DNA of 64,000 nt from Bog-473 sp963750075 (GTDB taxonomy: Bacteria > Actinomycetota > Acidimicrobiia > Acidimicrobiales > RAAP-2), in assembly GCA_963750075.1 (NCBI GenBank), contig CAVVPG010000004.1, positions 806,001-870,000 of the forward strand, read 5' to 3'. The position numbers and the translations under genes are program-made. The notes beneath the pieces are model-generated. The model had not been told where the DNA came from. It saw nothing but the letters and a program-made list of their open reading frames with translations, and made no database searches. Positions 58,069-64,000 of the stretch are shown here, piece by piece. The stretch's first letter is position 1. Every line of letters starts with the position of its first letter.

Positions 58069-58074
58069 TACACT
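58069..58074 (+). promoter_or_regulatory. Candidate internal -10 before the first permease gene
   Basis: TACACT lies 6 nt before the ATG at 58081, 17 nt after the hairpin. It matches the TAnnnT spacing of other genes in the window and would allow separate leaderless transcription of the permease genes. Confidence 0.4.
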
Positions 58075-58080
58075 TCCCTC

Positions 58081-59058
58081 ATGCTCGCCTACGTCATTAG
58101 GCGCCTGCTGGTCAGCATCGTCGTCCTGTTCTTCGCGACCATCTTCGTCTTCCTCTTGGTGGCGACCTCGGGGAACCCCCTGGCCCTGTTGAAGGCGAAT
58201 CCGCACATCCCGCAGTCGACCATCACCGCCCGGGAGAACCTGCTCCATCTGAACGACCCGCTGTGGCAGCGCTACTGGATCTGGTTCTCCAACGCCATCC
58301 GGGGCAACCTCGGGACCACCATCTCCGGGCAGAACGTCTGGTCCGAGGCGTCGTCCCACCTCCTGGTCACACTGCGCATGGTGGTCCTCGCGACCATCAT
58401 CGCCATCTTCCTGGCCATCACCGCCGGCGTGGTGGCCGCGGTGCGCCAGAACCGCTTCGCTGACCACGCCATCACCGTCAGCAACTTCCTCCTCCTGGCG
58501 ACGCCCGTCTTCGTGATCGGGCTGGCCCTCAAGGAGTTCGTGGCCATCCCCGTCAACCAGCACGTCGGCACGACGCTCTTCTACACCGACGGGGAGCAGA
58601 GCCCGACCCTCAGCGGATCCTTCCTCAGCCGGCTGCCCGACTATGCCGAGCACACCATCCTGCCGGTCATCTGCCTGATCCTCGTGAGCTATTCGGCGTG
58701 GGCCATCTATCAGCGCTCGTCCATGATCGAGACGCTCGACGCGGACCACGTCCGGCTGGCCCGCGCCAAGGGGCTGAGCCCCCGGCGGGTGCTGATCCGC
58801 CACGTGCTGCGCAACGCGCTGATCCCGGTCACCACGGTCGTGGCGCTGGACTTCGCGGCGGTGCTCGGCGGAGCCATCATCACCGAGATCGTCTTCGGCT
58901 GGCAGGGCCTCGGGCAGTGGTACCTCAACGGGGTCACCAATCTCGACGTCAACATCATGTTGGCCTACCTGCTCATCACTGCCACGTTCGTGATCCTGTT
59001 CAACCTCGTCGCCGACATCCTCTACGCCTTCCTCGATCCGCGGATCCGCTATGCCTGA
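58081..59058 (+). CDS. Peptide ABC transporter permease (DppB type)
   Basis: A 325-residue inner-membrane permease with six helices. The N-terminal MLAYVIRRLLVSIVVLFFAT and the EAA loop RLARAKGLSPRRVLIRHVLR are typical of DppB/OppB. It ends 8 nt into the next gene, the usual coupling. It passes the substrate delivered by the binding protein across the membrane with the second permease. Confidence 0.95.
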   Translation: MLAYVIRRLLVSIVVLFFATIFVFLLVATSGNPLALLKANPHIPQSTITARENLLHLNDPLWQRYWIWFSNAIRGNLGTTISGQNVWSEASSHLLVTLRMVVLATIIAIFLAITAGVVAAVRQNRFADHAITVSNFLLLATPVFVIGLALKEFVAIPVNQHVGTTLFYTDGEQSPTLSGSFLSRLPDYAEHTILPVICLILVSYSAWAIYQRSSMIETLDADHVRLARAKGLSPRRVLIRHVLRNALIPVTTVVALDFAAVLGGAIITEIVFGWQGLGQWYLNGVTNLDVNIMLAYLLITATFVILFNLVADILYAFLDPRIRYA

Positions 59059-60052
59059 CCCGGTCGCAGAGGAGAACTTCATCGGCACGCCGGCGAACAT
59101 CGCCACTGCGGAGGCCGGCTCCCACACGCTGGCCAGCGCGGCCCCCGGCCTCGAGCTGGCCCAGCCGCTCGACGCCCACGGTCTGTCGGGGGAGGCCAAG
59201 AGCCAGTTTCGCATCGTCATCGGAAGGTTCTTCGACCAGAAGCTCGCCATCCTCGGGCTGTGCATCTTTGTCGGCTTGGGCATCGCGGCGGTGCTGGTCG
59301 GCCACTTCTGGCAGTACAGCTACACCGACATCACCAACGACCTCAACTTCCCGCCAACCGCGGGCCACCCCTTCGGCACCAACTCCATCGGGAACGACAT
59401 GTTCGCCCAGGTGATGCGCGGCGTGGAGAAGGACATTCAGATCGCGCTCACGGTGGCCGCCATGGCCACCCTCATCGGGGTGACGGTCGGCGCCATCGCC
59501 GGCTTCTACCGGGGCTGGGTCGACTCGTTGCTGATGCGCTTCGTGGACCTGGTGCTGGTCGTGCCGATCCTGGCCGTGCTGATCGTGCTGGCCAACAAGC
59601 TGTCCAAGGAGTCGAACAACTGGCTCGGGCTCGCCATCATCATCGGCGCGCTGTCGTGGACCTACGTGGCCAGGCTGGTCCGGGCCGACTTCCTCGTTCT
59701 GCGAGAGCGTGACTTCGTGGAGGCGGCCAAGGCGCTCGGGGCGACGAACCGGCGGATCATCGTCAAGCACATGCTGCCCAATGCGGTCGGACCGATCATC
59801 GTCAATGCGACCCTGACCGTGGCCCTGAGCATCGTGCTGGAGTCGACGCTGTCGTACCTCGGCCTCGGGGTGCAGCCGCCCGACGTGTCCCTGGGCCTCC
59901 TGGTGGCGCAGGGACAGGACTCGGCGACCACCGAATGGTGGCTCTTCGTCTTCCCCGTGGTCTTCCTCGTCATTCTGATCCTCTCCATCTTCCTCATCGG
60001 AGATGGCCTCCGCGAGGCGTTCGACCCCAAGAAGAGCCGGGTCAGGGCGTAG
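59051..60052 (+). CDS. Peptide ABC transporter permease (DppC type)
   Basis: A 333-residue partner permease. A long N-terminal cytoplasmic tail leads to a helix (KLAILGLCIFVGLGIAAVLV), and the EAA loop reads FVEAAKALGATNRRIIVKHM. The TAG stop is followed at once by the GTG of the first ATPase gene. Confidence 0.95.
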   Translation: MPDPVAEENFIGTPANIATAEAGSHTLASAAPGLELAQPLDAHGLSGEAKSQFRIVIGRFFDQKLAILGLCIFVGLGIAAVLVGHFWQYSYTDITNDLNFPPTAGHPFGTNSIGNDMFAQVMRGVEKDIQIALTVAAMATLIGVTVGAIAGFYRGWVDSLLMRFVDLVLVVPILAVLIVLANKLSKESNNWLGLAIIIGALSWTYVARLVRADFLVLRERDFVEAAKALGATNRRIIVKHMLPNAVGPIIVNATLTVALSIVLESTLSYLGLGVQPPDVSLGLLVAQGQDSATTEWWLFVFPVVFLVILILSIFLIGDGLREAFDPKKSRVRA

Positions 60053-61099
60053 GTGCCCGACCCCGCGCTGCAGGTCGAAGGGCTCGAAGTCGAGTTCCGG
60101 ACGAAGGCGGGGACCGTCTACGCCGTGCGCGGCATCGACTTCTCCATCGCCCCGGGCGAGGTGCTGGGAATCGTGGGAGAGTCGGGATCGGGCAAGTCGG
60201 TCACGGCCCTCGCCACCATGGGCCTCCTGCCGAAGAGCGCCACCATCCGGGGGTCGATCCGCTTCCAGGGGCGCGAGTTGCTCGGCTTGAAGGAGAAGCA
60301 GCTGACGGGGGTCCGCGGCACGGGCATCGCCATGATCTTCCAAGACCCGATGACCTCGCTCAATCCCGTCTACACGATCGGATGGCAGATCGCCGAGGCG
60401 GTCCGCGCCCACCAGGACGTCAGCAAGGAAGCGGCCCAGGCCAGGGCGATCGAGCTGCTGTCCAAGGTCGGGATCCCGAACCCGGCGGAACGCGTCGACA
60501 ACTACCCCCACGAATTCTCGGGGGGGATGCGCCAGCGCGCCGTCATCGCCATCGGCATGGCGAACGACCCCGACGTGATCCTCGCGGACGAGCCGACCAC
60601 CGCGCTCGACGTGACGGTGCAGGCGCAGGTGCTCGAGTCGCTCAAGACCGCGCTGACCGAGACCGGCGCGGCGCTCCTGCTCATCACGCACGACCTCGGC
60701 GTCATCGCCGGCCTGGCCGACCGGGTTCTCGTCATGTACGCGGGGCGTCCCGTCGAGGTCGGGACCGTCGACGACGTCTTCTACAAGCCGTCCATGCCCT
60801 ACACCCTCGGGCTGCTGGGCTCGCTGCCCAGGCTCGACAGCGACGGCTCCGAGCGCCTGCGCCAGATCCCCGGCTCTCCCCCGTCCATGCTGGGTGAGCC
60901 GACCGGATGCCCCTTCGCGCCGCGCTGCCCGCTGCGCGCCGACATCTGCACGACCACCGAGCCCCCACTGGTCACGGTGCCGGCGGTCGACCCCACCCGC
61001 GGCGACCACCGGGCGGCCTGCCACTTCGCCGGGTCGGTGGCCGCCGGCGAGCACGGAGCCCTCTTCAGCGACACGGCGGCCGGCGCGGCGGCACCGTGA
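60053..61099 (+). CDS. Peptide ABC transporter ATP-binding protein (DppD type)
   Basis: A 348-residue ATPase. Walker A is GESGSGKS (42-49), the Q-loop is in MIFQDPMTSLNPVYTIG, the signature is FSGGMRQRAVIAIGMA, Walker B is VILADEPTTALDV, and the C-terminal oligopeptide/dipeptide extension has CPFAPRCPLRADIC, four of whose Cys may bind a metal cluster. GTG 60053 follows directly on the previous stop. Its TGA overlaps the next GTG. Confidence 0.95.
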   Translation: MPDPALQVEGLEVEFRTKAGTVYAVRGIDFSIAPGEVLGIVGESGSGKSVTALATMGLLPKSATIRGSIRFQGRELLGLKEKQLTGVRGTGIAMIFQDPMTSLNPVYTIGWQIAEAVRAHQDVSKEAAQARAIELLSKVGIPNPAERVDNYPHEFSGGMRQRAVIAIGMANDPDVILADEPTTALDVTVQAQVLESLKTALTETGAALLLITHDLGVIAGLADRVLVMYAGRPVEVGTVDDVFYKPSMPYTLGLLGSLPRLDSDGSERLRQIPGSPPSMLGEPTGCPFAPRCPLRADICTTTEPPLVTVPAVDPTRGDHRAACHFAGSVAAGEHGALFSDTAAGAAAP

Positions 61100-62130
61100 C
61101 CCTCCCCCAGACCGCCGGATCGTCCGCGACGCGGACCTCCCGCCCACCGCTCCTCCGAGTGACGGACCTCGTCAAGAACTTCCCCCTGCGGGGCGGGACC
61201 TTCGTGCGGCATCGGGTGGGCGAGATCCACGCGGTCAGCGGCGTCTCGCTGGACATCGCTGCGGGTGAGACGCTCGGGTTGGTGGGGGAATCCGGCTGCG
61301 GCAAGTCGACGACCGGGCGGGCCATTCTGCAGCTGATCCAGCCGACCTCGGGCTCGGTCACATTCGACGGCAAGGAGATGACACAGCTCAAGGGAGGCGA
61401 GCTCCGGCGCATGCGCCGGCACATCCAGGTCGTCTTCCAGGACCCGTTCGCGTCGCTCGACCCGCGGCTGCCCGTCGGCGAGGCGATCGCCGAGCCGCTG
61501 CAGATCCACGGCATGCGCGATCGGGCCGCCAACCGGCGCCGGGTGGCCGAGATGCTCCGGCTCGTCGGTCTCGAGCCGTACCACGCCAATCGCTACCCCA
61601 ACGAGTTCTCCGGCGGTCAGCGCCAGCGCATCGGCATCGCCCGGGCCCTGGCGCTCCAGCCGAAGCTCCTGGTGCTCGACGAACCCGTCTCCGCGCTCGA
61701 CGTCTCCATCCAGGCCGGTGTCGTCAATCTCCTCGACGACCTCCAGGACGAGTTGGGCGTGGCGTACCTGTTCATCGCGCACGACCTGTCGGTGGTCCGT
61801 CACATCTCCGATCGCGTCGCCGTGATGTACCTGGGCAAGATCGTCGAGGTGGGAGACCGGCAGGACGTCTACGAGCGGCCGGCCCACCCCTACACCCAGG
61901 CTCTGCTCTCGGCGGTCCCCATACCCGACCCCAAGCGGGAGAGGGCGCGCCGGCACATCGTGCTCGAGGGTGACGTGCCCAGTCCGCAGTCACCCCCCTC
62001 GGGCTGCCGCTTCCGCACCCGCTGCTGGAAGGCCCAGGAGATCTGCGCCGTCGAAGAGCCCGCGCTGGTCGAGCGCGGCCAGGGTCACCCGGTCGCCTGC
62101 CACTTCGCCGAGGTCGCCGCCGTCGTCTGA
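61096..62130 (+). CDS. Peptide ABC transporter ATP-binding protein (DppF type)
   Basis: A 344-residue second ATPase with Walker A GESGCGKS (64-71), VVFQDPFASLDPRLPVGEA, signature FSGGQRQRIGIARAL and Walker B LLVLDEPVSALDV. A C-terminal Cys cluster (CRFRTRCWKAQEIC) is as in the family. GTG 61096 overlaps the previous stop (GTGA). The last 141 nt overlap the 3' end of the convergent rnhB gene, an unusually long overlap. Confidence 0.94.
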   Translation: MTLPQTAGSSATRTSRPPLLRVTDLVKNFPLRGGTFVRHRVGEIHAVSGVSLDIAAGETLGLVGESGCGKSTTGRAILQLIQPTSGSVTFDGKEMTQLKGGELRRMRRHIQVVFQDPFASLDPRLPVGEAIAEPLQIHGMRDRAANRRRVAEMLRLVGLEPYHANRYPNEFSGGQRQRIGIARALALQPKLLVLDEPVSALDVSIQAGVVNLLDDLQDELGVAYLFIAHDLSVVRHISDRVAVMYLGKIVEVGDRQDVYERPAHPYTQALLSAVPIPDPKRERARRHIVLEGDVPSPQSPPSGCRFRTRCWKAQEICAVEEPALVERGQGHPVACHFAEVAAVV

Positions 62131-62802
62131 GCGGGTCCCGCGGGCGCCCTGCCCGCACCACGGGAGGTCGCTGACGAAGGCCCAGCTGCGGCGGTGGATG
62201 GCAGACGGGCCGTACCCGCGCAGCGCCGTCTGGTGGACGGGAGAGGGGTAGCCCTTGTTGCGCTCGAACGCGTACGCCGGGAAGTTGTCGGACTCCCGGC
62301 GCATCAGGCGGTCCCGGACCACCTTGGCCAGGACCGACGCAGCCGCCACCGATGCGCACTTGGCATCCCCGTCGACGATGGGCCGCACGGTCCCCGCGAA
62401 GGGGTCCTCGGGATGGCGCAACAGGTCGACCGGTCCGTCGACGAGGATCGCCTCGGGCGCGTGCCCCAGCCCGCCGATGGCCCGGCACGCCGCCACCCGG
62501 AGCGCCTCGGTCATCCCCCATTCGTCGCACTCGGCGGGGGTGGCGTGCCCGACGGCCCAGTCCTGGCACCATGCCGCGACGGCGTCGAAGATCTCCTCGC
62601 GCCTGGTCTCGCTCAGCATCTTGGAGTCCCGCAGCCACGCCGGCATCGACCGGCGCGTCACCCGGGGGCGCACCACGGCGACGCCGACGGTGAGCGGACC
62701 GGCCCAGGCGCCACGGCCGACCTCGTCGAGGCCCGCCACGCACTCGTACCCCTCGGCGCGCAGGCGCCGCTCCTGCTTGAGGTCGGGTGTGCAGACGGTC
62801 AC
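61990..62802 (-). CDS. rnhB: Ribonuclease HII
   Basis: Cuts the RNA strand of RNA-DNA hybrids and single ribonucleotides in DNA. The core has GLDEVGRGAWAGPL (Asp26, Glu27), DSKMLSETRREEI, AILVDGPVDLL and GDAKCASVAAASVLAKVVRD, followed by NKGYPSPVHQTALRGYGPSAI. The 270-residue length is longer than a usual HII of about 200-230; the extra C-terminal stretch, after WAFVSDLPWCG, overlaps dppF. GTG 62802 starts it, 36 nt from the divergent small gene. Confidence 0.93.
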   Translation of the reverse strand: MTVCTPDLKQERRLRAEGYECVAGLDEVGRGAWAGPLTVGVAVVRPRVTRRSMPAWLRDSKMLSETRREEIFDAVAAWCQDWAVGHATPAECDEWGMTEALRVAACRAIGGLGHAPEAILVDGPVDLLRHPEDPFAGTVRPIVDGDAKCASVAAASVLAKVVRDRLMRRESDNFPAYAFERNKGYPSPVHQTALRGYGPSAIHRRSWAFVSDLPWCGQGARGTRSDDGGDLGEVAGDRVTLAALDQRGLFDGADLLGLPAAGAEAAARGG

Positions 62803-62838
62803 GGGATCACCGTGCAGCCCACCTCATACCATGGGGGC

Positions 62839-63078
62839 GTGAGCGCTGACGGGGGGGAAGCACCTGATCCGAACGCACGGTCCCCACTACTCCCGGGGAC
62901 CAAGGTCGACGTGCGCAACCGCTTCCAGGGCACCTGGGTGCGCGGCTTCGAGATCGCGGAGGTGACCGGGGACGGCTACCGCATACGCCGGCTGTCCGAC
63001 GGCAGCACGCTCGGCGAGCTGTTCTCCCGGGACGACGTCCGCCGGGAGCGGACGCGGCAGGGATTCTGGTGGCACTGA
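62839..63078 (+). CDS. Small basic hypothetical protein, 79 residues
   Basis: A soluble protein with a central VDVRNRFQGTWVRGFEIAEV segment and RLSDGSTLGELFSRDDVR, a strand-rich pattern like a small SH3- or Tudor-like fold. GTG 62839 is 6 nt after TACCAT (62827-62832), fitting a leaderless start; the N-terminal 19 residues are Glu/Asp/Pro-rich. It is divergent from rnhB and ends 4 nt before the convergent GYD gene. Related proteins occur in actinobacteria without known function. Confidence 0.7.
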   Translation: MSADGGEAPDPNARSPLLPGTKVDVRNRFQGTWVRGFEIAEVTGDGYRIRRLSDGSTLGELFSRDDVRRERTRQGFWWH

Positions 63079-63082
63079 GGCG

Positions 63083-63382
63083 TCAGCCCTTCCCGGCCCT
63101 GAGCACGCCGTCGATGTAGTCGTCGATGGGGATGGCCGAGAGCGTGAGCGTCTTGAGCGTCCCCCGCGAGCCCAGGACCAGCGCCACCCGCGCCATGGTG
63201 GTCTCGTCGGGAGCGTCAAGGACGGTGCAGAAGTCGTACTGCCCGAGCAGCGCCCACTGCGCGACCACGCGCACGCCCATCGCCTCGACCTCGGCGTTCA
63301 CGGCCTTGAGCCGGTCGGGGTTCTCCGTCAGCGTGGCCGCCCCGTCCGGCCCCACCGTGGAGAGCATGAGGAACGTCGCCAT
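63083..63382 (-). CDS. GYD-domain protein
   Basis: A 99-residue member of the GYD domain family, a ferredoxin-like small fold. ALLGQYDFCTVLDAPDETT is the conserved segment with the GxYD signature, preceded by VEAMGVRVVAQW. TAGCGT lies 6 nt before ATG 63382, a leaderless arrangement. The family's function is unknown. Confidence 0.85.
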   Translation of the reverse strand: MATFLMLSTVGPDGAATLTENPDRLKAVNAEVEAMGVRVVAQWALLGQYDFCTVLDAPDETTMARVALVLGSRGTLKTLTLSAIPIDDYIDGVLRAGKG

Positions 63383-63453
63383 GCGCTCACGCTACCGCAG
63401 GGCCGAGTCCGCACCATGCCCAACGGGGGGCCCGGCCTCCGACCTGCACCGCC

Positions 63454-64000
63454 TCAGCGCAGCTCGCCCCGCACCACCTTCCCAAGGGCGTTGCGGGGCA
63501 GTGTGTCGACCAGGCGCACCTCGTGTGGGCGCTTGAACGGAGCGAGCTCGGCCGCCGCCAGCTCGTCGAGGGACTCCAGGTCGGGATCGCCCACGACGAA
63601 GGCCACCACGGTCTCGCCCCACTCGTCCGACGGCACCCCGACGACGGCCACCTCGGCCACACCGGGATGGCGGGCGAGGACCGCCTCGACCTCGGCCGGG
63701 TACACGTTGTGCCCGCCCGTGATGATCAGCTCGGTCCGGCGGCCCCGCACCGTGACGTACCCGTCGTCGGCCACCGAGACGAGGTCGCCCGTGGCGAACC
63801 AGTCGCCGGGCGCCGGCGCCACGCGGCCCCAGTAGCCACGGCAGAGCGACGCGCCCCGCACCATGAGCTCACCGACCCCCTGGGAGTCGGGATCCTCGAC
63901 GGCGGCCTCGACACCCGGCAGCGGCACTCCGACCGAGCCGGGACGGCGCTCGCCGTCGAGCGGATTGGACAGCGTCAACAGCGTCTCGCTCATGCCGTAG
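63454..64000 (-). CDS. Acyl-CoA synthetase / AMP-binding enzyme, 3' part
   Basis: The C-terminal about 181 residues of an ANL-superfamily enzyme that adenylates a carboxylic acid and forms its CoA thioester; the rest lies beyond the window. Seen: the motif YGMSETLLTLSNPLDG at the very edge, GDWFATGDLVSVADDGYVTV (the A7 motif), RRTELIITGGHNVYPAEVE (hinge and A8) and PRNALGKVVR with the catalytic Lys (A10). The acyl substrate cannot be told. Confidence 0.93.
   Translation of the reverse strand, partial: YGMSETLLTLSNPLDGERRPGSVGVPLPGVEAAVEDPDSQGVGELMVRGASLCRGYWGRVAPAPGDWFATGDLVSVADDGYVTVRGRRTELIITGGHNVYPAEVEAVLARHPGVAEVAVVGVPSDEWGETVVAFVVGDPDLESLDELAAAELAPFKRPHEVRLVDTLPRNALGKVVRGELR

Overview
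The window is about 64 kb of very GC-rich DNA with dense coding, many GTG/TTG starts and frequent 1-14 nt overlaps between genes. A fused 2-oxoglutarate dehydrogenase/decarboxylase (Kgd), a SARP/BTAD-type regulator with LysM, SCP2 and GYD-domain proteins, and many start codons sitting 6-8 nt behind a TAnnnT element all point to Actinomycetota. A free-standing FabZ, and a general resemblance to genomes of that group, suggest an Acidimicrobiia-type lineage; the class is an inference, not something the sequence proves.

Left part (1-20.7 kb): an MFS exporter (cut by the window edge) with an aldehyde dehydrogenase; a small-protein/APH-kinase divergent pair; a three-gene unit of a sigma-like HTH protein, a Thr-rich anchored protein and a membrane LysM-BTAD protein; the divergent peptidoglycan pair murF/ddl; an amine oxidase-SCP2-amino acid permease operon; a UvrD-type helicase; a glycolate/lactate oxidase coupled to a TPP-dependent 2-oxoacid enzyme; and small membrane proteins.

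Middle (20.9-47.5 kb, all minus strand): the unusual part. Two paralogous three-gene clusters stand in tandem. Each runs PilW-like prepilin, then a giant (about 2,900-residue) PilV-like prepilin whose body is a long array of Ig-like repeats, then a PilX-like protein with IPT/TIG-like domains. Start/stop overlaps are of the same type in both clusters (ATGA or GTGA, then TGATG). The copy nearer the left has a decayed 3' end of the neighbouring exonuclease III gene upstream of it, so the duplicated unit included the end of that gene. A 1.59-kb IS5-type element carrying a SEC-C passenger gene sits between the clusters. Repeat modules are nearly identical within and between clusters although the flanking genes have diverged. 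Several one- or two-base frame breaks fall in the repeats and elsewhere; they may be sequencing errors. No pilus motor, platform or prepilin peptidase is present in the window.

Right part (47.8-64 kb): a kgd / NYN-S1 nuclease / fabZ / xth operon, an alpha/beta hydrolase, a DMT-type transporter, a complete Dpp/Opp peptide ABC transporter operon with a strong hairpin after the binding-protein gene, ribonuclease HII, a small basic protein, a GYD protein and the end of an acyl-CoA synthetase gene.
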